Positions 1-8,329 of a DNA stretch of 64,000 nt are shown in pieces. The stretch is from NCBI RefSeq assembly GCF_028369295.1, contig NZ_JAQMYP010000045.1:20295-84294 (forward strand). The letters are read 5' to 3'. A program made the translations under genes and the position numbers. Under the pieces are notes generated by a model, which saw only the letters and a list, made by a program, of their open reading frames with translations, was not told where the DNA came from and searched no databases. The DNA is from Streptomyces sp. HD. Lineage in GTDB: Bacteria > Actinomycetota > Actinomycetes > Streptomycetales > Streptomycetaceae. The first letter of the stretch is position 1, and each line of letters starts with the position of its first letter.

Positions 1-197
1 ACGGAGAGGGAAGGGCAGTTCGGGAAGTTCCACGTCCATGCCTGGATTCTTCCAGGCGATGCCCGGCGACGGGGCCCGAGGGGTGGTCCCGGTCGGCGGG
101 ACCGGAAGGCGTCCGGAATCGGTGTCGACTTTCGTCGTTCGCGACCGCACCGAAGGGCGGATGCGGGTGCCCGGCGGCCGGTGTCTATCGTCTGCGC

Positions 198-1946
198 GTG
201 GACGCAGCCAACAGTTTGCGCATGGACGCAGCCCATGCACCGCTTGCCGACCTGCCGCTCCGGGCCCGGCTCGCCGCCGCCTCACCGTGGAGCCGCAAGC
301 GGATCGCGGGGGAGGCGGCGCTCGCCCTCGTGCTGGCCGGGCTCGCCGGTCTGTTCGGCGGGGTGGCCTTGTTCGGGGCGTGGGCCGGTGCCGTGGCCCT
401 GGCGGTCGCCGTGCTGTCACTGGCCCGTCGTTCGCTGCCGGCGACAGTGCTGATCATCTCGTCGGCCCTGGCCGGTGGGGTGGCCGGCGTGACACCGCTG
501 CTCATCTACGCGAGCTGGTCGGCGGGCAGCCGCATCACGCGACCCGGGCGGGCGCTGGCCGCGTACACCGCCGGGTTCGTGCTGAACGTCGCCCTCACCA
601 TGCGCGAAGCGGTCGAGGAGAAGAGCGAGCTGTCGCTGCTCGCGACCACCGTGCTGGCCGCGGGCGCGTTCGTGGCGGTGGCGGTCGTGCCGGGCCTCGC
701 CTCCCGGTACCGCGCCCAGCGCCACGCGTTGCTCGACGCCCTGCGGCGGCACAACGCCCAACTGGTGCGCGAGCAGACGATGGTGGCGCGCCAGGCGCGG
801 CTCCTGGAACGGCAGCGCATCGCCCAGGACATGCACGACAGCGTGGGCCACCAGCTCGCCCTGATCTCCGTGCACGCCGGGGCGCTGGAAGTGGACCCGG
901 AGCTGGGCGACCGCCAGCGGGAAGGGGTGGGCATCCTCCGGGAGGCCTCCAGGTCGGCGATGCAGGAGCTGCGCGAGGCGGTGGGCATCCTGCGGGACGA
1001 CGTCGGCGAACCCGCCGGGCAGCGGCCGGACCAGGCCGACGCCGGGCCCCCGACGGCCCGCGCGGCGGCTGCCGTCGACGGTCTCGTCGAGGCATCGCTG
1101 GCCGCGGGCGCAGCCGTGGAACTGCACCGCTCGGGCACCGTACGGCCGCTCGCACCCGCCGCCGACCACACGGCGTACCGCATCGCCCAGGAGGGCCTGA
1201 CCAACGCACACAAGCACGCGCCGGGCGCCCCGATCACCGTGGCGCTGCGCTATGAACCGGACAGCCTGGTGGTCGAGGTGGCCAACGGGCCCGTGCCGGC
1301 CGGGGCTCCGGCGACCGCGCCCGCGATCAGCGGCGGTCAGGGCCTGGCGGGACTGCGGGAGAGGGCCCGGCTGGTCGGCGGCATGGTCCACACGGGCGCC
1401 ACCCCCGACGGGGGGTGGCGCCTCGCCGGTGTGCTGCCCTACGGCGGTGACGCGTCGCGGACCCGGCCGCACGGCGCGACCTCCGTCGCCCCCGACGACG
1501 ACTTTGGAGGGCAGCTCGGCGGGGGCGCGGCGGGCGACGGTGGAGCGGTCATCGACCGTTTCGATCCGCAAGGGGAGTTCGCCACCATCATGAGCAGCAA
1601 GAAGAAGGTCGCCCTCGGCTGTGCCGTCACCTCCGCCGTCCTGGTCCTGGGCGTTCTCGGCCTCGGGGCCTGGGGACTGACGGCACTGTTCGACGAGGTG
1701 GAGAGCGGCACGATACCGGCGAGCGTGTACAAGTCCGCGAAGGTCGGCGACGCCGAGAAGGACGTGAAGGCCAAGCTGCCGGAGGGCAGTTCCCTGCTCA
1801 CCGAGGGCCAGGAGAAGCAGGGCCCGCCGCTGCCCGAGGGTGCGACGTGCCGTCACTACCTGGACGTCGACGACGACATCGTCTACCGGTTCTGCTTCCG
1901 CGACGGGAAGCTGGTCGCGAAGGAGTCCTACAAGGACGAGCTCTGA
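198..1946 (+). CDS. sensor histidine kinase with C-terminal membrane extension
   Basis: Sensor kinase of the HisKA_3 (NarL-partner) type. Residues about 30-150 are hydrophobic and form the membrane sensor. The phospho-acceptor block reads QRIAQDMHDSVGHQ with His213. An ATPase domain follows, with NAHKHAPGAP and GLAGLRERA motifs. It should signal to the response regulator that begins about 90 bases downstream. Normal kinases of this kind stop after the ATPase, near residue 415. Here the frame stays open through a linker, one membrane helix (about 470-497) and a small extracytoplasmic domain (VYKSAKVGDAEKDV...) that looks BamE/SmpA-like. An internal ATG at 1590 could start that part alone. The start is GTG 198 or ATG 222; both lie in a repeated GCGC-RTG-GACGCAGCC sequence without a clear ribosome site. 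No gene is visible in bases 1-197. Confidence 0.85.
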   Translation: MDAANSLRMDAAHAPLADLPLRARLAAASPWSRKRIAGEAALALVLAGLAGLFGGVALFGAWAGAVALAVAVLSLARRSLPATVLIISSALAGGVAGVTPLLIYASWSAGSRITRPGRALAAYTAGFVLNVALTMREAVEEKSELSLLATTVLAAGAFVAVAVVPGLASRYRAQRHALLDALRRHNAQLVREQTMVARQARLLERQRIAQDMHDSVGHQLALISVHAGALEVDPELGDRQREGVGILREASRSAMQELREAVGILRDDVGEPAGQRPDQADAGPPTARAAAAVDGLVEASLAAGAAVELHRSGTVRPLAPAADHTAYRIAQEGLTNAHKHAPGAPITVALRYEPDSLVVEVANGPVPAGAPATAPAISGGQGLAGLRERARLVGGMVHTGATPDGGWRLAGVLPYGGDASRTRPHGATSVAPDDDFGGQLGGGAAGDGGAVIDRFDPQGEFATIMSSKKKVALGCAVTSAVLVLGVLGLGAWGLTALFDEVESGTIPASVYKSAKVGDAEKDVKAKLPEGSSLLTEGQEKQGPPLPEGATCRHYLDVDDDIVYRFCFRDGKLVAKESYKDEL

Positions 1947-2039
1947 AGGGCGACGACGAGGTCGCACGGGTGACCGGATCGGGCATGATGGCGGGGCTTT
2001 GCCATCCGTCCGTCACACCGAACCCGCGCAGGAGGCCGC

Positions 2040-2702
2040 GTGATCCGGGTCCTCGTCGCCGACGACGAGCCGCTCATCAGGGCCGGCATCAGGATGATCC
2101 TCACCTCGGCCGACGACATCGACGTCGTGGCCGAGGCGGCGGACGGCCGGGAGGCGGTGGAGACCGCCCGGAGCACCGCGGTGGACGTGGCCCTGCTGGA
2201 CATCCAGATGCCGGTGATGGACGGGCTGACCGCGCTGGCCGAGATGGTCAGGGCCGCGCCGAGGGTACGTGTGCTGATCCTGACCACGTTCGGCGAGCGC
2301 GACAACGTCCTGCGGGCGCTCGGCCACGGCGGCGCCGGCTTCCTGCTGAAGGACTCCGCGCCGCAGGAGCTGATCCACGCGGTCCGTGCGGCGGCGGCCG
2401 GCAACGCCTACCTCTCCCCGGCCGCCACCCGGCATGTCGTGGACACCCTCGCCTCCCCGGCCACGACCGCGCGCGGTGAGGAGGCCCGCCGCCGCCTGGC
2501 CGGCCTGACCGAACGGGAACGCGACGTGCTGGCCCTGCTGGGCGAGGGCCTGTCCAACGCGGACGCGGGTGCCCGACTGCACATGAGCGAGGCCACCGTG
2601 AAGACGTACGTCAGCCGCCTCCTGACCAAGCTGGACTGCGACAACAGAGTCCAGGCGGCCCTCCTGGCCCGGGACGCGGGCCTGGAGTCGAACGCGGACT
2701 GA
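2040..2702 (+). CDS. NarL/LuxR-type response regulator
   Basis: Two-component response regulator of 220 residues. The receiver domain starts IRVLVADDEP and has the phospho-acceptor Asp54 in LLDIQMP. The C-terminal LuxR-type helix-turn-helix reads LTERERDVLALLGEGLSNADAGARLHMSEATVKTYVSR in overlapping blocks (residues about 155-205). The start is GTG 2040, with GGAGG eight bases upstream. It directly follows the sensor kinase, so the two form a cognate pair; the target genes cannot be read from the sequence. Confidence 0.92.
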   Translation: MIRVLVADDEPLIRAGIRMILTSADDIDVVAEAADGREAVETARSTAVDVALLDIQMPVMDGLTALAEMVRAAPRVRVLILTTFGERDNVLRALGHGGAGFLLKDSAPQELIHAVRAAAAGNAYLSPAATRHVVDTLASPATTARGEEARRRLAGLTERERDVLALLGEGLSNADAGARLHMSEATVKTYVSRLLTKLDCDNRVQAALLARDAGLESNAD

Positions 2703-2750
2703 CGGTTCCGTCGCGCCCCAGAGGGTACCGAGCTGCCTCGACATACGGTT

Positions 2751-2806
2751 CGGCAACGCCCTCAAGGGGCGCGGGGAACTGCGCGACCAGCCACGACGGC
2801 GCCGCG
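2751..2806 (+). repeat. dispersed repeat, copy 1
   Basis: Short repeat with the core GGGGCGCGGGGAACTGCG followed by CGACCAGCCACGACGGCGCCG. It lies in the gap between the response regulator and the dehydrogenase, where both genes end. The same core recurs at about 24.8, 33.1 and 35.2 kb, with longer variants at 9.8 and 58.6 kb. Confidence 0.75.
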
Positions 2807-2845
2807 GACGAGCGACGACATGACTCGGCACTCCCAGCGGAGCGG

Positions 2846-4375
2846 CTAACGCTCCAGCGCGCCGTTGAACCTGCGGGGCAGCCCCAGCGGGTTGTCGTCC
2901 CGGAGCTCCGCGGGAAGCAGCGCCGCGGGCGCACCCTGGTAGGCGACCGGCCGCATCCAGCGCTCGATCGCCGTGCCGCCCACGGAGGTGGACGTCGAGG
3001 TCGTCGCCGGGTACGGACCTCCGTGATGCTGGGCCGGCGCGACGGCGACACCTGTCGGCCACCCGTTGACCAGCACACGCCCGGCCAGCGGCGTCAGCTC
3101 CGCCAGGATCTCCGCGCCGCGTCCCTCACCGGCGGCCTCCTCGGCCGACAGGTGGACGGTCGCGGTGAGGTTGCCCGGGAGCCGGGACAGGACGGCCTGC
3201 GCCTGCGCGTCGTCGTCGTAGCGGACGACTACCGTCACCGGGCCGAAGCACTCCTCCAGGAGCAGGTCGTACGCGCCCTCGCTCGTCAGCTTCTCGGCCG
3301 CGACCGTCAGGAACCCGGCGCTGACCGTGTGCTCACCGCCCGCGCCCGGCGTCACCGGCGACTCGACCTCCGGCAGCTCGGTGCGCTCGGCGACCCCGGC
3401 GATGAAGTTGTCCCGCATCCGGTGGTCGAGCAGGACGCCGGCCTCGGTGTCGCTGACGGCGTCCGTGAGCGACTTGACCAGGCCGTCGCCCGCGGCGCCG
3501 GACGGCACCAGCACCAGACCCGGCTTCACACAGAACTGGCCGACGCCCAGCGTCATCGAGCCCGCGAGCCCCGTGCCGATGGCCTCGGCGCGCTCGGCCG
3601 CCGCGGCCTCGGTGATCACGACGGGGTTCAGGGAGCCCAGCTCGCCGTGGAACGGGATCGGCACCGGTCGCGCGGCCGCCGCGTCGAAGAGGGCGCGGCC
3701 CCCCCGGATCGAACCGGTGAAGCCGGCCGCGGTGACCAGCGGGTGCCTGATCAGCTCGATGCCGGCCTCGAAGCCGTGGACGAGGCCGATGACGCCCTCG
3801 GGGATGCCGTGCTCGGCGGCGGCCGTACGCAGCACCTTGGCGACCAGCTCCGACAGGCCCGGATGGTCGGGGTGGGCCTTGACGACGACGGGGCAGCCCG
3901 CGCCCAGCGCGCTGGCGGTGTCGCCGCCGGCGACGGAGAAGGCGAACGGGAAGTTGGACGCCGAGTAGACGGCGACGACGCCGAGGGGCACCTTGTAGCG
4001 GCGCAGGTCCGGGATCGGCGGGGTGGCGGTGTCGTCGGGGTGGTTGATGACGACGTCGAGGAAGGCGCCCTCGTCGACGATGTCGGCGAAGGCCCTCAGC
4101 TGGTAGCAGGTGCGGGCGAGTTCGCCGGTGAGGCGGACCGGGCCGAGCGCGGTCTCGGCGTCGGCGGCCTCGACGAGCTGGTCCTTGGCCGCCTGCAGCC
4201 GGTCGGCGGCGCTGCGCAGGAAGGCCGCGCGGACCGTGCGGTCGGCGAGGGAGCCGCGCGCGTCGTGCGCGGCGCGGACGGCGGCGTCCACCTCCTGTTC
4301 TGTGGCCTCCACCGCAACCTGTTCACGCTGCTTCCCGGTTCGGGGGTCGACACTCCAGACTGGTGCTGCTGCCAC
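2846..4375 (-). CDS. 2,5-dioxovalerate (alpha-ketoglutarate semialdehyde) dehydrogenase
   Basis: Aldehyde dehydrogenase of 509 residues that fits the alpha-ketoglutarate semialdehyde dehydrogenase group, which oxidises 2,5-dioxopentanoate to 2-oxoglutarate with NAD(P)+. The catalytic Cys lies in GVGQFCVKPGLVL, the conserved Glu in HGELGSLNPV, and the cofactor region in YSASNFPFAFSVAGGDTASALGAG. The start chosen is GTG 4375, because GGAGGG sits seven bases upstream and the protein then has family length; the frame is open further upstream. It is divergent from an IclR regulator. It would be the last step of the oxidative pentose or uronate routes whose dehydratases lie at 35-38 and 44-45 kb. 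Confidence 0.88.
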   Translation of the reverse strand: MAAAPVWSVDPRTGKQREQVAVEATEQEVDAAVRAAHDARGSLADRTVRAAFLRSAADRLQAAKDQLVEAADAETALGPVRLTGELARTCYQLRAFADIVDEGAFLDVVINHPDDTATPPIPDLRRYKVPLGVVAVYSASNFPFAFSVAGGDTASALGAGCPVVVKAHPDHPGLSELVAKVLRTAAAEHGIPEGVIGLVHGFEAGIELIRHPLVTAAGFTGSIRGGRALFDAAAARPVPIPFHGELGSLNPVVITEAAAAERAEAIGTGLAGSMTLGVGQFCVKPGLVLVPSGAAGDGLVKSLTDAVSDTEAGVLLDHRMRDNFIAGVAERTELPEVESPVTPGAGGEHTVSAGFLTVAAEKLTSEGAYDLLLEECFGPVTVVVRYDDDAQAQAVLSRLPGNLTATVHLSAEEAAGEGRGAEILAELTPLAGRVLVNGWPTGVAVAPAQHHGGPYPATTSTSTSVGGTAIERWMRPVAYQGAPAALLPAELRDDNPLGLPRRFNGALER

Positions 4376-4427
4376 CGCGGGTCCCTCCACACATGTATTG
4401 CCGCAGTACGGGGTCATCCACCAGGCT

Positions 4428-4445
4428 CGTTCGATATACTGAACG
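4428..4445. promoter_or_regulatory. candidate IclR operator
   Basis: Inverted repeat CGTTC-GATATACT-GAACG in the divergent promoter region (4376-4517) between the dehydrogenase and the IclR gene. The region is more AT-rich than its surroundings. A palindrome between an IclR gene and its divergent target is a common arrangement. The assignment is inferred from position and symmetry only. Confidence 0.4.
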
Positions 4446-4517
4446 CTGTCTCTGATGATGAATATGCTGTCGGAGACTATATCTTCAGGTCCTCGTCGAA
4501 CGAAGGGGTCAAGGGCG

Positions 4518-5291
4518 ATGTCGGCTGGCGAGACGGGCGGCGGGGCGCAGGTCAAGTCCGCGGTACGGACGGTTGAACTGCTCGAATACTTCGCCGGACG
4601 CCCCGGCATGCACTCCCTCGCGTCGGTCCAGGAGGCCGTCGGATACCCCAAGTCCAGCCTCTACATGCTGCTGCGCACCCTGGTCGAGCTGGGCTGGGTG
4701 GAGACGGACGCGACGGGCACGCGGTACGGCATCGGCGTCCGGGCGCTGCTGGTCGGCACGTCGTACATCGACGGCGACGAGGTGGTCGCGGCGGCCCGCC
4801 CGACCCTGGACCGCCTCTCGGACGACACGACGGAGACCATCCACCTGGCGCGGCTGGACGGCACCAACGTGGTCTACCTCGCCACCCGCCAGTCCCAGCA
4901 CTACCTGCGCCCCTTCACCCGGGTCGGCCGCCGCCTCCCCGCGCACTCGACCTCCCTCGGCAAGGCGCTGCTCAGCACCTACACGGACGAGCAGGTCCGC
5001 AAGATGCTCCCGGAGACGCTGCCCGCGCTGACCGAGAACACGATCACCGACCGCGAGAAGCTCATCGAGGAGCTCCACCAGGTCCGCGAGCAGGGCTTCG
5101 CCGTGGACCGCGAGGAGAACACCCTCGGGCTGCGCTGCTTCGGCGTCGCGATCCCGTACCGCACCCCGGCCCGCGACGCGATCAGCTGCTCGGTGCCGGT
5201 GGCCCGGCTGACGCCCGCCCACGAACAGATGGTGAAGGACGCCCTGTTCGACGCCCGGGACCGGCTGACGCTGGCGACGCGCCGCCTCTGA
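4518..5291 (+). CDS. IclR family transcriptional regulator
   Basis: DNA-binding regulator of 257 residues. The N-terminal winged helix-turn-helix reads SAVRTVELLEYFAGRPGMHSL, then VGYPKSSLYMLLRTL. An IclR effector domain follows, with HLARLDGTNVVYLATRQS and PAHSTSLGKALLS, the usual small-molecule pocket. ATG 4518 is preferred, with GAAGGGG about ten bases upstream; an in-frame ATG at 4455 would overlap the promoter. It is divergent from the 2,5-dioxovalerate dehydrogenase and so probably controls it in response to a sugar-acid intermediate. Confidence 0.9.
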   Translation: MSAGETGGGAQVKSAVRTVELLEYFAGRPGMHSLASVQEAVGYPKSSLYMLLRTLVELGWVETDATGTRYGIGVRALLVGTSYIDGDEVVAAARPTLDRLSDDTTETIHLARLDGTNVVYLATRQSQHYLRPFTRVGRRLPAHSTSLGKALLSTYTDEQVRKMLPETLPALTENTITDREKLIEELHQVREQGFAVDREENTLGLRCFGVAIPYRTPARDAISCSVPVARLTPAHEQMVKDALFDARDRLTLATRRL

Positions 5292-5375
5292 AGGATCCCG
5301 TCTCCCCCGTGCGGCGGAGACGGATCGTCGGTGTGCAGGACGTGCTGGTCGGGGTGCTCGCGGGAGCGTGGACGC

Positions 5376-6374
5376 ATGACGCAGTCACTCGCCCCCGCCC
5401 CGGTCCTGCACACCCCGAGTCCCAGCCGGACCCGCCGCGCGCTGCGGGCCGTCGCCATCGTCTCGTGCGTGCCGTATCTCTCGCTCAAGATCGCCTGGGT
5501 CGCCGGGAGCCACGTCGGGATTCCCGAGGACAGCGGACTGCTGGACCACCGGGTCTCCATGGCGGTGGTCAACAGCGTCTCCGTGCTGCTGGACAGTGCC
5601 GTGATCGTGCTCGCGCTGGTGCTGACCAGGCCCTGGGGGCTCAGGGTGCCCGCGTGGCTGCTCGCGTTCCCGGTGTGGGTCGCCACCGGGCTGCTCACTC
5701 CGATCATGGCCGGGTTTCCGCTGCAGCTCGTGGTGCGGGCCTTCGGGGGCAGCACGCGGACGAGCGCGGGCGGTGAAGCCTTCCTGGACGAATGGGTGTT
5801 CGGGGTCGTGTACAGCGGGTTCATCGCTCAGGGGATCTCCCTGGGGGCACTGTTCGCGCTCTATGCCCGGGACCGCTGGGGACACCTGTGGCGGGGGCTG
5901 GTGTGGGAGTTGCCGGTCGGTGTCATCGGGGCCGCCCAGCGGGTGAGCGCGGTGGCCGCGGGGATCCTGGCGCTGTTCCCGCTCACCGTGCACGTGCTGT
6001 GGGCCTGCGGGGCGACGGCGGGGCTGAGCGAGGGGCGGGTGTCGGAACGGACCGGTGACTTCTACGCCCTGGAGACCGTGTACGCCCTCTTCCTCCTCGC
6101 CGCCGTCACCGGTGGCTGCATGCTCGCCTTCCGCCTGGGCCGCGCCCTGCCCGTGAAGGTACCGCTCGCCCTGGCCTGGGTCGGCTCGGGTGCCGTCACC
6201 TGCTGGGGCGGCTGGCTGTCGCTGGCCTCCCTGGGCGGCCCGGACGACATCGCCGACCGGGCCACACCGCTGATGAGCCTGACCTACGCTGGCCAGATGA
6301 TCGTCGGCATCCTCGTCGCCACCGTCGGCGCCTACTTCCTGGCGGAGCGGTCCGCGGTGAAGCGGTCGACGTGA
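5376..6374 (+). CDS. polytopic membrane protein of unknown function
   Basis: Protein of 332 residues with about eight hydrophobic segments, for example VAIVSCVPYLSLKIAWVAG, LLDSAVIVLALVL and GQMIVGILVATVGAYFLA. No recognised catalytic or transport motif is seen. ATG 5376 is preferred, with GGGAG upstream. The stop overlaps the GTG of the histidine kinase gene (GTGA), so it is translated with the kinase and the response regulator. The tight three-gene order suggests an accessory sensor or a target of that two-component system; this is inference. Confidence 0.75.
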   Translation: MTQSLAPAPVLHTPSPSRTRRALRAVAIVSCVPYLSLKIAWVAGSHVGIPEDSGLLDHRVSMAVVNSVSVLLDSAVIVLALVLTRPWGLRVPAWLLAFPVWVATGLLTPIMAGFPLQLVVRAFGGSTRTSAGGEAFLDEWVFGVVYSGFIAQGISLGALFALYARDRWGHLWRGLVWELPVGVIGAAQRVSAVAAGILALFPLTVHVLWACGATAGLSEGRVSERTGDFYALETVYALFLLAAVTGGCMLAFRLGRALPVKVPLALAWVGSGAVTCWGGWLSLASLGGPDDIADRATPLMSLTYAGQMIVGILVATVGAYFLAERSAVKRST

Positions 6375-7627
6375 GCGGACATCTCCGGCTCCTGTTCGGG
6401 CGGCGGGCGCGGCGGCGCTGGATCCATCTGATCCTCGGCGGCGCGCTCGCCATGCCCTACGTCTTCGTCGGCCAGCTCGTCGTCGGGCCCGCCACCGACT
6501 CCCGGTATGTCTTCAACGACCTGCCCCTGCAACTCCTCTCCTTCGCCGTCGGGTTGCCCCTGGCCGCCGTCACCGCCGCCCTGTTCCCGCTGACCCGGTC
6601 CCTGGAGGCGGGTGCGGTGCGGTCGCTGTGCGGGGTCGACGCGGGGCTGCTCGCCCACGGCCCCGCACGGACGCGGGCCGCGAAGGGGCGTACGGCGGCC
6701 TGGTTCACGCTGCATCTCGGGTTCGGCGGGATCATCTCCGGGATGTCGCTGGCGGTGCCGCCGTTCGCCGGGTTCCTGGCCGCGCTGCCGCTGATCGTGT
6801 GGCTGGGCGGTGCGGAGTTCGTCGAACTCCCCGAAGCCCTCGACCACACGTGGGTGCTGGCGCTGGCGCCGCTCGCGGGGGTGGCGACGCTGCTGGCGCT
6901 CGCCTGCTGCGCGGCGGCCGCCGGCACGCTCCTCGCCCGCTGGGCGCCCGCGCTGCTCGGGCCCGCGCCGGAGGACCGGCTCGCGGCGGCCGAGGCGCGC
7001 GCCGCCGACCTCGCCGTGCGCAACCGGCTCGCGCGCGAGCTGCACGACTCCGTGGGCCACGCCCTCAGCGCCGTCACCCTCCAGGCGAGCGCGGCCCGCC
7101 GAGTCCTCGACACCGACCCGGAGTTCGTGCGCGAGGCCCTCGCCGCGATCGAGGACACGACCCGGCGCACGGTCGGTGAACTCGACGCCGTGCTCGGCGT
7201 GTTGAGGGACGGCGACGCTCCCGGTACGGCCCCGGCGCCCACCCTCGGCGGCGACCTCGACTGTCTCCTGCGCCGCACCCGGGCGGGCGGGACACGGGTG
7301 ACGGCCACGGTGGGCATCGACCCCGAGGCGCTGCCGCCGGTGCTGTCCCGCGAGGCCTACCGCATCGTGCAGGAGGGGCTGAGCAACGCCCTGAGGCACG
7401 CCGGTGAGCGGGTGACGGTGACCCTGCGGATCGAGGCCGCCGACGGGCAGCTGGCGATCACCGTGGAGAACCCGCTGGACCACGCCCCCGTCTGTCGCCC
7501 CGGCGGCGGCCACGGCCTGCGCGGCATCGCCGACCGGGCCCGACTGCTGGGCGGGACGACGGAGGCCGGCCCCGCACCGGGGATGTGGCGGCTGCATGTA
7601 CGACTGCCCCTGAAGGGACCCGCATGA
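6371..7627 (+). CDS. sensor histidine kinase
   Basis: Two-component kinase of 418 residues. Several membrane segments fill residues about 15-200. The HisKA_3 dimerisation block follows, NRLARELHDSVGHALSAV, with the phospho-acceptor His225, then an ATPase domain with EGLSNALRHAGERV and GHGLRGIADRA. It overlaps the upstream membrane protein by four bases (GTGA) and the downstream response regulator by four bases (ATGA), so the three genes are one operon. Confidence 0.92.
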   Translation: MSGHLRLLFGRRARRRWIHLILGGALAMPYVFVGQLVVGPATDSRYVFNDLPLQLLSFAVGLPLAAVTAALFPLTRSLEAGAVRSLCGVDAGLLAHGPARTRAAKGRTAAWFTLHLGFGGIISGMSLAVPPFAGFLAALPLIVWLGGAEFVELPEALDHTWVLALAPLAGVATLLALACCAAAAGTLLARWAPALLGPAPEDRLAAAEARAADLAVRNRLARELHDSVGHALSAVTLQASAARRVLDTDPEFVREALAAIEDTTRRTVGELDAVLGVLRDGDAPGTAPAPTLGGDLDCLLRRTRAGGTRVTATVGIDPEALPPVLSREAYRIVQEGLSNALRHAGERVTVTLRIEAADGQLAITVENPLDHAPVCRPGGGHGLRGIADRARLLGGTTEAGPAPGMWRLHVRLPLKGPA

Positions 7628-8274
7628 CGATCCGGATCGTCCTCGCCGACGACGAACGCATGGTGCGCAGCGCCCTGCGCGCCATCCTCTCCGCCGAGCC
7701 GGACATGGAGGTGGTCGGCGAGGCGGCCACCGGCGCCGAGGCCGTGACCGTCGTACGGGACCGGCGCCCGGATGTCGTCCTCATGGACGTCCGGATGCCC
7801 GAGATCGACGGTATCCGGGCCACCGAGCAGATCCTCGGCACGCTCGACGATCCGCCCCGCATCGTCGTCGTCACGACCTTCGAGAACGACTCCTATGTCT
7901 ACGACGCCCTGCGCGCCGGAGCCGCCGGGTTCCTGCTGAAGCGGGCGGACGCCGACGCGCTCGTGCAGGCGGTACGGCTGGTCGCGCGCTCCGACACCCT
8001 GCTGTTCCCGTCGGCCGTCCGGAACCTCGCCGCCGAGCACGCGCGCGCGTACCCGGCACCGCCACCCTGGGTGGCGCGGCTCACGGGACGTGAGAGCGAG
8101 GTGCTGAGGCTGATGGCGCGGGGTCTGACCAACGCGGAGATCGCCCGGCGCATGGAGGTCGGTCCGGCCACCGTGAAGTCGCATGTGGCGGCGGTCCTGG
8201 CGAAGACCGGCACCCGGGACCGCACCCAGGCGGTGATCGCCGCGTACGAGGCGGGCTTCATGAACAGTCGATGA
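7624..8274 (+). CDS. NarL/LuxR-type response regulator
   Basis: Response regulator of 216 residues starting at ATG 7624 (MTIRIVLADDERMV), which overlaps the kinase stop. The receiver has Asp55 in VVLMDVRMPEIDG. The C-terminal LuxR helix-turn-helix reads LTGRESEVLRLMARGLTNAE, then VGPATVKSHVA. It pairs with the overlapping kinase. No neighbouring gene is an obvious target apart from the upstream membrane protein. Confidence 0.92.
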   Translation: MTIRIVLADDERMVRSALRAILSAEPDMEVVGEAATGAEAVTVVRDRRPDVVLMDVRMPEIDGIRATEQILGTLDDPPRIVVVTTFENDSYVYDALRAGAAGFLLKRADADALVQAVRLVARSDTLLFPSAVRNLAAEHARAYPAPPPWVARLTGRESEVLRLMARGLTNAEIARRMEVGPATVKSHVAAVLAKTGTRDRTQAVIAAYEAGFMNSR

Positions 8275-8329
8275 GAAAACGGGGCGCAAGGGAACGATTG
8301 CCCTCATCCCGCTCGTCTCCTCGGGTGGG

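Noticed and set aside
38..1255. Arg/Gly-rich 405-residue frame at the start
   Set aside because: It overlaps the histidine kinase in another frame and has the composition of a GC-rich shadow.
6332..7597. Long minus-strand frames opposite the second kinase
   Set aside because: No family motifs; biased Arg/Gly/His composition typical of antisense frames in high-GC DNA.
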